DNA of 20,791 bases from contig JAYUYT010000137.1 of the NCBI GenBank assembly GCA_043752345.1, forward strand, positions 1 to 20,791, given 5' to 3'. The translations under genes and the position numbers were made by a program. Positions 1 through 6,146 of the stretch are shown in pieces. The notes under the pieces are model-generated. The model searched no databases and was not told where the DNA came from. It saw only the letters and a list, made by a program, of their open reading frames with translations. The first letter of the stretch is position 1. The number at the start of each line of letters is the position of its first letter. Origin of the DNA: VFJL01 sp043752345 (GTDB taxonomy: Bacteria > Pseudomonadota > Gammaproteobacteria > Burkholderiales > Nitrosomonadaceae).

Positions 1-116
1 TGGTGGCGGCGCACATCATCGCCCGCGTGCACACCGAAGTGGAGAGCATTCTACCGCAGACACCCGCTGCCGGTGGCAGCGGGTTGGATGGCGTGGTCAG
101 TCAGTCCCGAAGCTAG
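1..116 (+). CDS. csoS1: CsoS1-type carboxysome shell protein, C-terminal fragment
   Basis: This is the last 37 codons of a gene that begins before the window, read in the frame starting at base 3 and ending with TAG at 114-116. The peptide opens VAAHIIARVHTEVESILP and then has a Gly/Ser-rich tail. The 'AAHIIAR.H.EVE..LP' pattern is what I know from the end of CsoS1A/B/C hexameric BMC-domain shell proteins of alpha-carboxysomes. The hexamers tile the facets of the shell that encloses Rubisco and carbonic anhydrase. The genes that follow (bacterioferritin-like, acRAF, mcdA, mcdB, cbbQ, cbbO) are the usual 3' part of a cso operon, which supports the call. The paralogue (A, B or C) cannot be decided from the tail alone. 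Confidence 0.85.
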   Translation, partial: VAAHIIARVHTEVESILPQTPAAGGSGLDGVVSQSRS

Positions 117-129
117 CACAGGCGTGGCG

Positions 130-573
130 ATGGCGACCGATCCGAGGCTGATGGGTTATTTGGCGCGCGCGCTCAACCACGAGATGGCGGCGGTGCAGCA
201 ATACCTCGCCCAAGCCAGTCTAACCGCAATGTGGCGGCTTGGCGAGCACAGTAGGCGTTTTCGCGGCGATGCGGAAGAGGAGCTTGGACATGCGCAGCAG
301 TTGATCGAGCGTATGCTGGTATTGGGTATTCCCTCCAGTGGCACCCAACTGCCGCCCATCCGTCCGGGACGCACGCTGGAGGAAATGCTGCTGATTGACC
401 GCGAGTTGGAGATCGAAGCAATCCGCCTGTACGAAGAGGCGTCCCACTACTGCGCCAGGATGCGTGATGGCGAGACGCAGGCTTTGTTCGCCACTCTGCT
501 GCAAGATGAGCTCGGTCACCTGCACAATCTGGATCAAATGCTGACGGAAATTCATCAGGGAGCGACGTCATGA
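130..573 (+). CDS. Carboxysome-associated bacterioferritin-like protein
   Basis: Four-helix ferritin-like protein of 147 residues. Bacterioferritins oxidise Fe(II) at a di-iron centre and store the iron. Homologues encoded in cso operons have no settled role. With the start at 130, the ferroxidase ligands fall on the same numbers as in E. coli Bfr: Glu18, Glu51, His54, Glu94, Glu127 and His130. That agreement supports this start over an in-frame ATG at 73, which lies inside csoS1. E. coli Met52, the haem ligand, is Leu52 here, so the usual inter-subunit haem is probably absent. The protein is about 10 residues shorter than E. coli Bfr (158). The gene starts 13 nt after the csoS1 stop, has no clear Shine-Dalgarno sequence and overlaps acRAF by 4 nt, which suggests translational coupling. 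Confidence 0.85.
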   Translation: MATDPRLMGYLARALNHEMAAVQQYLAQASLTAMWRLGEHSRRFRGDAEEELGHAQQLIERMLVLGIPSSGTQLPPIRPGRTLEEMLLIDRELEIEAIRLYEEASHYCARMRDGETQALFATLLQDELGHLHNLDQMLTEIHQGATS

Positions 574-848
574 GCAATGTGAATGACCCGAATGTGTCTC
601 CCCCAGCACCACAGGAGCGTCAGCCCACGCTGAGCTGGCGCTTTGATTTCGGCAGCTACGCCGAGACGCGGCTTTTTCTGGACCGGATGGCGGACCTGTC
701 CAGACGTGAGGACTACTACCCGAATGTGAGCTTCGGCAGAACCTACGTCAATATCAGCATCGATGCCGAGGGTCAGGCTGCGCTGGCCGAGCGCAACTCC
801 AGCTTCACCAACGAGATGGAAGCGCTGGCTGCAGCGGACAAGGCCTAA
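570..848 (+). CDS. acRAF: acRAF, alpha-carboxysome Rubisco assembly factor (PCD-like)
   Basis: A 92-residue protein with the pterin-4a-carbinolamine dehydratase (PCD) fold pattern. A disordered Pro-rich N-terminus (1-20) is followed by 'LSWRFDFGSYAETRLFLDRM' and the strand 'YVNISID'. In true PCDs a catalytic His-His-Pro motif precedes that strand. Here it is Tyr49-Tyr50-Pro51, so dehydratase activity is unlikely. This matches acRAF, the PCD-like factor in cso operons known to help form I Rubisco assemble. Its ATG overlaps the upstream stop (ATGA), with an AGGGAG ribosome site at 557-562. Its place between the shell/ferritin genes and mcdA is the standard one for acRAF. The fold and role are family knowledge; the loss of the histidines is directly visible. 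Confidence 0.87.
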   Translation: MSNVNDPNVSPPAPQERQPTLSWRFDFGSYAETRLFLDRMADLSRREDYYPNVSFGRTYVNISIDAEGQAALAERNSSFTNEMEALAAADKA

Positions 849-885
849 ACAATCGGCTCGACAGGGCCGGTACCAGGGGGTAAGC

Positions 886-1521
886 ATGGCTGACAGGATC
901 ATCGCGGTAATCAACCAGAAGGGCGGTACCGGCAAGACCACGCTGGCGCTGAACCTGGCAGCGGGTCTGGCACGGCGCGGCTCGACCCACTTGGTCGACG
1001 CCGATCCGCAACGTTCGATTACGCAGTGGGTTGGCATGGGTGGGGGCAACTCAGGTTTGCCGGGGGTGGCGCAACTGGGCGGCAATGCGACTGCCGTTCT
1101 CAGAAAACTGGCGCGCAGTCATCGCTATGTGGTGGTGGACTGCCCGCCGACGGTGCAAGGCGAGGCGATCGCTGCAATCATGCGCGTGGCGCAACTGGCG
1201 CTGATCCCGGTATTGCCGTCGCCGATTGATTTGTGGGCCAGTGTGGACATGGCGGTCGCGGTCAAAGAGGCCAAACAGCTCAACCCAGGTTTGTGCGCCT
1301 GCCTGGTACTCAATCAGATGGAATCGCGCAATGCGCTGTCGCGTGACATGCGCGAAGCGGTGGCGGAGTTTGATGTGCCGGTGCTGGCCGCCGGCATGCA
1401 GCGGCGCGCGGCTTATCGCAGTGCCGCCGTGGAAGGCTTGAGTGTGTACGGCGTGGGCAAACGCGGCCAGCAAGCTATGGCGGATATCGAAGCAATCATT
1501 GAGGAGGTCTTATGTCTGTGA
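886..1521 (+). CDS. mcdA: McdA, ParA-type carboxysome-positioning ATPase
   Basis: ParA/MinD-family ATPase of 211 residues. The deviant Walker A motif is KGGTGKTT with signature Lys12 and Lys17. The Walker A' motif is VDADPQ at 37-42, and Walker B is YVVVDCPP at 81-88. In alpha-carboxysome operons this protein is McdA. It binds the nucleoid non-specifically in its ATP form and is displaced by McdB, which spreads carboxysomes along the cell. The start at 886 is chosen because AGGGGG lies at 875-880 and the motif spacing then fits the family; the longer in-frame start at 763 would lie inside acRAF. The last 10 nt overlap mcdB, so the pair should be translationally coupled. A chromosome-partitioning ParA is the alternative, but neighbours and small size argue for McdA. 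Confidence 0.92.
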   Translation: MADRIIAVINQKGGTGKTTLALNLAAGLARRGSTHLVDADPQRSITQWVGMGGGNSGLPGVAQLGGNATAVLRKLARSHRYVVVDCPPTVQGEAIAAIMRVAQLALIPVLPSPIDLWASVDMAVAVKEAKQLNPGLCACLVLNQMESRNALSRDMREAVAEFDVPVLAAGMQRRAAYRSAAVEGLSVYGVGKRGQQAMADIEAIIEEVLCL

Positions 1522-1721
1522 AGAAGATGGGATCAAAACTTGCGCAAGGCGTGCGCCAGATCAAGGCGCAGCAGGATAAGGCGGCGCCAGCCATGGAGCC
1601 GGTCAGCGTCCCGGTGGTGCCGGTTGCCAAAACGGTGTCGGCGCGAGCCACAGCCAAGCCTGCGCCAGCCAAGGCCAGCGAGTCGAGTATGCTGCATCCC
1701 AATCGCGTCTGGCCCGACTGA
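1512..1721 (+). CDS. mcdB: McdB, carboxysome-positioning adaptor (alpha type)
   Basis: Small 69-residue protein with a basic N-terminus (MSVKKMGSKLAQGVRQIK), a low-complexity Ala/Pro/Val/Lys middle (about 24-56) and the C-terminus MLHPNRVWPD. Alpha-type McdBs are short and mostly disordered and end in a conserved Trp-containing motif; Trp67 fits that. McdB sits on the carboxysome surface and stimulates McdA ATPase, which breaks up aggregates and sets position. A strong GAGGAGG ribosome site lies at 1501-1507 inside the end of mcdA, and the start overlaps mcdA by 10 nt. The gene is easily missed because of its size and composition. The call rests on context plus the C-terminal motif, since sequence similarity within this family is low. 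Confidence 0.85.
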   Translation: MSVKKMGSKLAQGVRQIKAQQDKAAPAMEPVSVPVVPVAKTVSARATAKPAPAKASESSMLHPNRVWPD

Positions 1722-1944
1722 ACAATGGTTTGTAATTCCGCCGTCACCGGAAAATGTAGACGCACAGACAGGGCGCAGACAGTGCGCCCTGACACGGCAA
1801 ACCCCGCTGACAAAGCAGCCGTTTGAATACCGGCGTGGATACATTTTGTTTCACGCCGCGATTTGCGGCAGGTAGCAGCGTGCCATCCATCGTGATGCCT
1901 TTGCTGCCAGCTACCGGCACGAGCTACCCGTTAAAGGAACCAAT
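1722..1944 (+). promoter_or_regulatory. Inverted-repeat-rich mcdB-cbbQ intergenic region (possible structured RNA)
   Basis: This 223-nt gap holds several potential hairpins. One is a perfect 9-bp stem with a 5-nt loop at 1769-1791 (CAGGGCGCA/TGCGCCCTG). A 7-bp stem pairs 1831-1837 with 1852-1858 (CGGCGTG/CACGCCG). It shares bases with a GCCGC/GCGGC hairpin at 1855-1869, so these two exclude each other. A long interrupted stem pairs 1871-1876 with 1923-1928 (GGTAGC/GCTACC) and 1879-1884 with 1916-1921 (CGTGCC/GGCACG). The heptamer AGCTACC occurs twice (1909-1915, 1922-1928), giving GGTAGC a second partner. None is followed by a T-run, so a classic intrinsic terminator is unlikely. The last stem ends just before the AAAGGA ribosome site of cbbQ (1934-1939). 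An attenuator, RNA-processing site or leader is inferred. Confidence 0.45.
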
Positions 1945-2748
1945 ATGAATGACGTAATCAGCCAATACCGCATTGAAAAAGAGCCTTACTATCGCACTGT
2001 GGCCGACGAAGTTGATCTGTACGAAGCCGCCTACTCGGTGCGCATGCCGATGATGCTCAAGGGGCCCACCGGCTGCGGTAAGACGCGCTTTATTGAGTAC
2101 ATGGCGTGGAAGTTGGGCAGGCCACTGATTACTGTAGCGTGCAACGAAGACATGACCGCCTCCGACCTGATCGGCCGCTTCTTGCTCGATGTTTCCGGCA
2201 CCCGCTGGCAGGACGGCCCGCTGGCCATTGCTGCCCGCTTTGGCGCCATCTGCTACCTCGACGAAGTGGTGGAAGCGCGCCAGGACACCACCGTGGTGAT
2301 CCACCCGCTCACCGACACGCGGCGCGTGTTGCCGCTGGAGAAAAAGGGTGAATTGGTGCAGGCTCATCCCGACTTCCAACTGGTGATCTCCTACAACCCG
2401 GGCTACCAGAGCCTGATGAAGGACTTGAAACAGTCCACCAAACAGCGTTTCGGCGCGCTGGACTTCAACTACCCGGTCCACGACATCGAAACCGAGATCG
2501 TCGCCCACGAAACCAGCGTCACCGCTGAAATCGCCGGCAAGCTGGTGTCCATCGCTGAGCGTGCGCGCAACCTCAAGGGTCACGGTCTGGACGAGGGTAT
2601 TTCCACGCGCATGCTGATCTATGCCGGCAACCTGATCGTCAAGGGCGTGGAGCCGACGGCGGCGTGCCGTGTGACGCTGGTGCGCCCTATCACCGACGAC
2701 CCCGACATGCGCGACGCACTCGACGCGGCGGTAAACACGTTCTTCTAA
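1945..2748 (+). CDS. cbbQ: CbbQ, AAA+ (MoxR-type) ATPase of the Rubisco activase
   Basis: AAA+ ATPase of 267 residues in the CbbQ/NirQ/NorQ branch of MoxR proteins. Walker A is GPTGCGKT at 40-47. Walker B ends in Asp106-Glu107 within 'AICYLDEVVEA'. An Asn-containing stretch 'VISYNPGYQ' near 150 fits sensor 1. The length is typical of CbbQ. CbbQ hexamers use ATP hydrolysis, with one CbbO bound, to remodel inhibited Rubisco and release tight-binding sugar phosphates. The start at 1945 has an AAAGGA site 5 nt upstream. The gene follows an inverted-repeat-rich 223-nt gap after mcdB and precedes a second structured gap before cbbO. NorQ of nitric-oxide reductase is the main look-alike, but the cso/cbb context decides for CbbQ. 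Confidence 0.93.
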   Translation: MNDVISQYRIEKEPYYRTVADEVDLYEAAYSVRMPMMLKGPTGCGKTRFIEYMAWKLGRPLITVACNEDMTASDLIGRFLLDVSGTRWQDGPLAIAARFGAICYLDEVVEARQDTTVVIHPLTDTRRVLPLEKKGELVQAHPDFQLVISYNPGYQSLMKDLKQSTKQRFGALDFNYPVHDIETEIVAHETSVTAEIAGKLVSIAERARNLKGHGLDEGISTRMLIYAGNLIVKGVEPTAACRVTLVRPITDDPDMRDALDAAVNTFF

Positions 2749-3021
2749 TAATTGTCCATTCAATGGCGTGCTCCTATCAGCCTGAAAAAAGTATTTGACC
2801 CCGAGGAACACGGGGGTCAAATCAATGTGTTGTGCGGTTTTGCCATATTACCTGCCGGGTGAAAAACTTGAGTTTCAAAGTTTTTGGTTTTGTGAGTTGG
2901 GTAACAAGGCGCCCATCCCTGCGAGTCCCGATTTCCGCGTGTTCCTCGTGGTTCAATGGCCGTTCTTAGGGTCAGATGCGCGCGTAGCATGACAACATAA
3001 ATCAAATGCCGGAGCAGGAAA
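2749..3021 (+). promoter_or_regulatory. cbbQ-cbbO intergenic region with hairpins and long-range complementarity
   Basis: This 273-nt gap has no convincing gene. It contains a perfect 10-bp stem, 2793-2802 with 2813-2822 (ATTTGACCCC/GGGGTCAAAT), whose 10-nt loop is GAGGAACACG. That loop plus one flanking base (2802-2812) is exactly complementary over 11 bp to 2938-2948 (CGTGTTCCTCG). An AT-rich 8-bp stem pairs 2862-2869 with 2878-2885 (AAAAACTT/AAGTTTTT). No T-run follows the GC-rich hairpin. A small open frame at 2795-2992 has no ribosome site or recognisable protein. The part around 2931-2960 resembles degenerate 'CGTGTTCCTCGTGGTTCA' sequence that I recall as dispersed in some bacterial genomes, so repeat debris is an alternative to a functional RNA. 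A GGAGCAGGAAA site precedes cbbO. Confidence 0.45.
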
Positions 3022-5373
3022 ATGGCGATCGAACTCGAAAAGTATCAGGACATATTGGACGAGCTCGGGGAGCACGCTGGCGGAGTGCTGCGTGCCTCCT
3101 GGGACGAGGCAGCGCGGGTGTTCAGCCCGCGCGGGCTGGAAAACTACTACCTGCAAGGCGCGACTGGCCTGAAGTCGCTGGGGCGCGGCACCGACCTGGT
3201 GGTGTCGTTCATCCAGAGTGCGCCGGCGGTGGCGCGCGAGTTGGGCGAGGACGCAGTCAGCGACCTGCTTGCCGCCGCGATCAAGATGTATTCCAAGACC
3301 AGCGCCACGGTCATCGCCTCGATTTTTTCCACCAGCCCGGTGGCGGCTGCGCGGCTGGGTGACCCGGAGCTATTCCGCGGCTATCTGCACCTGCTCGACA
3401 CCCTGCTCGCGCAGGCGCCGCGCGGGGTACGCCCGATGCTGGATCACCTCAACACACTGCTGGGCCAGCTTACTCTGGGTGGCCTGCGGCGCTGGGCGCT
3501 GTGGGGGGCGCAGGCGCACAAAACCAATTTTGACGCCCAGGCAAAATATTTCGCGCTGGAAAGCCTGGAATCCATCGGCGTACTGCAAAGGGAACGCAAG
3601 GGTACGCTGTTCATTGACGTGCAGCGGCGTATCGGCATGTACTTGCGTGCCTTGTGGGGGCGCGACTTTTTCATGCGCCCCACCAGCGGCGACTTCGAAC
3701 AGCGCGAGGGTTATCGCCCCTCGATCGAGGGGTACATCATGCATCTGCCCGATGCTTACGATGACTTTGTATTCATTTCACCAGCGGGCGAGGAAATGCG
3801 CATCCCCGGCATCGAGCTGTACCGCGCCAGCGCCGCCCATGCTGCCTGCCATCAGGTTTACACCAGCACCCAGTTCGATAGCGCCGGATTGAGTTCCTTG
3901 CAGGCGGCGCTGGTCGGGCTGATCGAGGATGCACGGGTGGAAGCGCTGGCACTGGCGCAATTCCCGGGCCTCAAGCAAACTTGGCTGCCCCTGCATACGG
4001 CCACCGCGCAATCCGGTGACACTGCCGTAGCCCTGATGGTGCGGCTGGCGCGTGCCCTGCTGGATGAAAATTACCGCGACGACCACACTTGGGTGATGCT
4101 GGGTCGCCGCCTGTTCAGTGAGCAACAGGCGCAGCCCAACGTGACCGAATGGGTGCGTGAGATCGGCATACATCTGGCAGACGAGATACAGGCGCTGGGA
4201 GTGAGTTACAGCCAGTCTACCGATGTGGCCGATATTCCTTACCGCGACGACAACCGTTATATATGGGAGCTTGAGGATATCCGTGAAGCCGGGCAGGTGA
4301 TCGCCGGCGTCACCACCCAGCAAATCCGCAAGTACGTCAGCGTAATGGAAATGGCAAACGAGATTGACGTGCCCGGCGCGGGCGACGATGCCAACGAAAT
4401 ATGGGTGCTGGCCAGCGAATTTTTCCGTGACGAGGAAACTGCCAGCCTGAACCAGCAGGAAGGCCGCGAGCCACCGCCGGATCCCTACCATTACCCGGAG
4501 TGGGATTACCAGATGCAGCTGGAGCGTCCGTACTGGTGCACAGTGCTGGAAAAACGCCCCAAACCGGGCGACGTGGAAGTCATTGACGACATCGTGGTTA
4601 AGCACAAGTCCCTCGTCGCCCGCCTCAAATACCTGTTCGAGGCCATGCAGCCGCAGGGCGTACAGCGCCTGCGCAAGCAGGAGGACGGCGACGAAATCGA
4701 CCTGAACGCCGCAGTGCGTGCCATGATCGAGATGCGCATGGGCGAGCAGCCCGACCCGCGCATCATGATGCGCAACGTGCGCAAGGTGCGCGATCTGTCG
4801 GTGCTACTGCTGATCGACCTGTCCGAATCCACCAATGATCCCGTGCCTGGCTCCGAAAACACGGTGTTGCAGTTGGCGCGCGAAGCCACGGTGCTGCTGG
4901 CCGATGCTCTCGACAAAATCGGCGATCCCTTCGCCATCCACGGTTTCGATTCGAACGGCCGTCACGATGTGGAGTATTTCCGCTACAAGGATTTCGACGC
5001 GTCTTATAACGACAAGGCGAAGTCACGCCTGGCCGGCATGAGTGGCCAGATGTCCACGCGTATGGGCGCGGCGATGCGCCATGCTGGCTCGATTCTGAAG
5101 CGCCAGCCCAGCAACAAAAAGCTGCTGCTGGTGATTACCGACGGCGAACCCGCCGACAATGATGTGCGCGATCCTCAGTATCTGCGTTTCGATGCCAGGA
5201 AAGCGGTGGAGGAGCTGATGCATAACGGCATCGTCACCTATTGCCTGAGTCTCGATCCCAGAGCCGACCAGTATGTGTCGCGTATTTTCGGAGCAAGGAA
5301 TTATATGGTAGTGGATCATGTGGAACGACTGCCGGAGAAATTGCCGCTACTTTATGCGGGGCTTACGCGATGA
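3022..5373 (+). CDS. cbbO: CbbO, VWA-domain adaptor of the Rubisco activase
   Basis: CbbO-type protein of 783 residues. The long N-terminal region (about 1-560) is of the CbbO/NorD type, and the C-terminus carries a von Willebrand A domain. Its metal-ion-dependent adhesion site is visible: Asp599-x-Ser601-x-Ser603 in 'LLLIDLSESTND', Thr679 in 'STRMGAAMRH' and Asp707 in 'VITDGEP'. In the known CbbQO complex one CbbO docks on a CbbQ hexamer and its VWA domain contacts Rubisco, so CbbO supplies substrate recognition. The length matches known CbbO proteins. Its TGA overlaps the ATG of the following small gene (ATGA), while a 273-nt structured gap separates it from cbbQ. NorD is the look-alike; the context makes CbbO much more likely. 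Confidence 0.93.
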   Translation: MAIELEKYQDILDELGEHAGGVLRASWDEAARVFSPRGLENYYLQGATGLKSLGRGTDLVVSFIQSAPAVARELGEDAVSDLLAAAIKMYSKTSATVIASIFSTSPVAAARLGDPELFRGYLHLLDTLLAQAPRGVRPMLDHLNTLLGQLTLGGLRRWALWGAQAHKTNFDAQAKYFALESLESIGVLQRERKGTLFIDVQRRIGMYLRALWGRDFFMRPTSGDFEQREGYRPSIEGYIMHLPDAYDDFVFISPAGEEMRIPGIELYRASAAHAACHQVYTSTQFDSAGLSSLQAALVGLIEDARVEALALAQFPGLKQTWLPLHTATAQSGDTAVALMVRLARALLDENYRDDHTWVMLGRRLFSEQQAQPNVTEWVREIGIHLADEIQALGVSYSQSTDVADIPYRDDNRYIWELEDIREAGQVIAGVTTQQIRKYVSVMEMANEIDVPGAGDDANEIWVLASEFFRDEETASLNQQEGREPPPDPYHYPEWDYQMQLERPYWCTVLEKRPKPGDVEVIDDIVVKHKSLVARLKYLFEAMQPQGVQRLRKQEDGDEIDLNAAVRAMIEMRMGEQPDPRIMMRNVRKVRDLSVLLLIDLSESTNDPVPGSENTVLQLAREATVLLADALDKIGDPFAIHGFDSNGRHDVEYFRYKDFDASYNDKAKSRLAGMSGQMSTRMGAAMRHAGSILKRQPSNKKLLLVITDGEPADNDVRDPQYLRFDARKAVEELMHNGIVTYCLSLDPRADQYVSRIFGARNYMVVDHVERLPEKLPLLYAGLTR

Positions 5374-5672
5374 CGAAACAACGTTATGCAGGAATCGACC
5401 AAGACGAAAATGCGGGGCTGACACACCTCGGCCGCATGGTGCGCGATGCCTGGGTGTTCGGTATTCTGCCTGAGTCAGAAACATGCGCCGGATGGGATGG
5501 CTCACAAATGCAGAACCTATATGAGCAAGTGTATGCCGCATGGGAACCCTATGCGCATCTGCCCAGCCGGTTACCAGAGGATATGCAGCGACGGCATGCA
5601 CAACTCTATGCGCAGGCGGTTGTTTCCGCCAAGAGTGAGGGCTGGGATGCGGAACTGGGAGAAGACGACTAA
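5370..5672 (+). CDS. Small conserved-looking protein coupled to cbbO, function unknown
   Basis: I do not recognise a characterised family. The 100-residue product is soluble, acidic at its C-terminus (ends AELGEDD) and aromatic-rich. Its N-terminal half contains 'HLGRMVRDAWVFGILPESET', followed by Cys-Ala-Gly-Trp. The second half is predicted by eye to be helical ('MQNLYEQVYAAW', 'MQRRHAQLYAQAVVSAKSEG'). There is no signal peptide or membrane segment. The start at 5370 overlaps the cbbO stop as ATGA, so translation is probably coupled to cbbO; the open frame continues upstream to 5241, but that part lies inside cbbO. The position suggests a partner or regulator of the CbbQO activase, which is inference only. 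The gene ends tail-to-tail with the next, reverse-strand gene, overlapping by 4 nt. Confidence 0.75.
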   Translation: MTKQRYAGIDQDENAGLTHLGRMVRDAWVFGILPESETCAGWDGSQMQNLYEQVYAAWEPYAHLPSRLPEDMQRRHAQLYAQAVVSAKSEGWDAELGEDD

Positions 5673-6070
5673 GGTGCAGGAAACTTGATTACCCGCGCCG
5701 GGCCATCGAGCTTCGCCTTGCTGGCCAAAGCCTGCAGCGCACGCGGTAACTCTGTTTGCAGGCGTGTCATGATGACCGCCTGGCTGTGACGGTAATAAAC
5801 GACGTCGTACTCTACCGGTTGCTCAAGGGAAGTGCGCGCCGAGGATCGAAAGTTGCGCCAGGCGATGTCAATCCAGCATTTGCGCTCTCCATCCAGGAAT
5901 ACAAACTCTTCTGCATCCAAGATGGCCAGGTACTGCATCGCGCGAATGGGAACGAACAGGTTGCGCGTCTCACTGCGGGCGAGCAGCGTAATTGCCAGGT
6001 TGTAGGTGGCAGCCGGTAGAAAGCGGGACTCATGGCTTACTTCCTGGTCGCGATAGCAGGTGATTTCCAT
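5669..6070 (-). CDS. Hypothetical protein (133 aa) with a decayed second copy in this window
   Basis: Soluble 133-residue protein with no domain I can name. Notable stretches are 'NLFVPIRAMQYLAILDAEEF', 'FVFLDGERKCWIDIAWRNF' and the C-terminal 'PARVIKFPAP'. There is no signal peptide. It is the only reverse-strand gene in the carbon-fixation block and sits between the cbbO unit and cbbY, divergent from cbbY across 76 nt. A partial degenerate copy at 9084-9300 keeps the pattern WIDIAWRNFRS.ARTSL.QP. Protein-level conservation between the copies supports this frame as truly coding. A role in carbon fixation cannot be claimed from position alone. The gene overlaps the convergent upstream neighbour by 4 nt at its stop. 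Confidence 0.7.
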   Translation of the reverse strand: MEITCYRDQEVSHESRFLPAATYNLAITLLARSETRNLFVPIRAMQYLAILDAEEFVFLDGERKCWIDIAWRNFRSSARTSLEQPVEYDVVYYRHSQAVIMTRLQTELPRALQALASKAKLDGPARVIKFPAP

Positions 6071-6144
6071 TCTTGCCGATCCTTCGAAAAGCTAATTGTG
6101 CAAATTGTATAGTGATGTGTGAAAAACAGGTATACCCAAAATTC
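5811..6144. repeat. Dispersed duplication, copy A (intact gene side)
   Basis: This stretch aligns by eye, with indels, to 9094-9373 in the same orientation. It covers the N-terminal two thirds of the reverse-strand gene at 5669-6070, its start codon and its whole upstream region nearly to the cbbY ATG. The best-kept blocks include GAAAGTTGCGCCAGGC and GTGCAAATTGTATAG. The left edge is uncertain because weak similarity may continue to about 5791. This is the likely parent copy since its gene is open. Confidence 0.8.
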
Positions 6145-6146
6145 TT
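6071..6146. promoter_or_regulatory. Divergent promoter region between the 133-aa gene and cbbY
   Basis: This AT-richer 76-nt gap separates two diverging genes. On the + strand TATAGT at 6108-6113 could be a -10 box, with TTCGAA at 6083-6088 a poor -35 at 19-bp spacing. On the reverse strand the same block reads TATACAAT. The 15-mer GTGCAAATTGTATAG is identical in the second copy near 9330, upstream of the ABC exporter. That conservation, in otherwise diverged DNA, is the main reason to suspect a functional element. Confidence 0.35.

Noticed and set aside
886..1521. Chromosome- or plasmid-partition ParA, which would suggest a plasmid or replication origin nearby
   Set aside because: No ParB, parS-like repeats or replication gene. 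Its partner is an McdB-like protein inside a cso operon, which identifies McdA.
1769..1791. Intrinsic terminator after mcdB
   Set aside because: The stem is strong, but ACACGGCAAA follows rather than a run of T. I list it as part of a structured region instead.
1540..1875. Open frame of 111 codons overlapping mcdB and the following gap
   Set aside because: It is an Arg/Pro-rich shadow of mcdB in another frame. mcdB itself has the strong ribosome site and the C-terminal Trp motif.
2795..2992. Possible 65-residue gene in the cbbQ-cbbO gap
   Set aside because: It begins inside a 10-bp hairpin with no ATG-plus-ribosome-site arrangement, and its product resembles nothing I know. The region reads better as structured or repeat-derived non-coding DNA.
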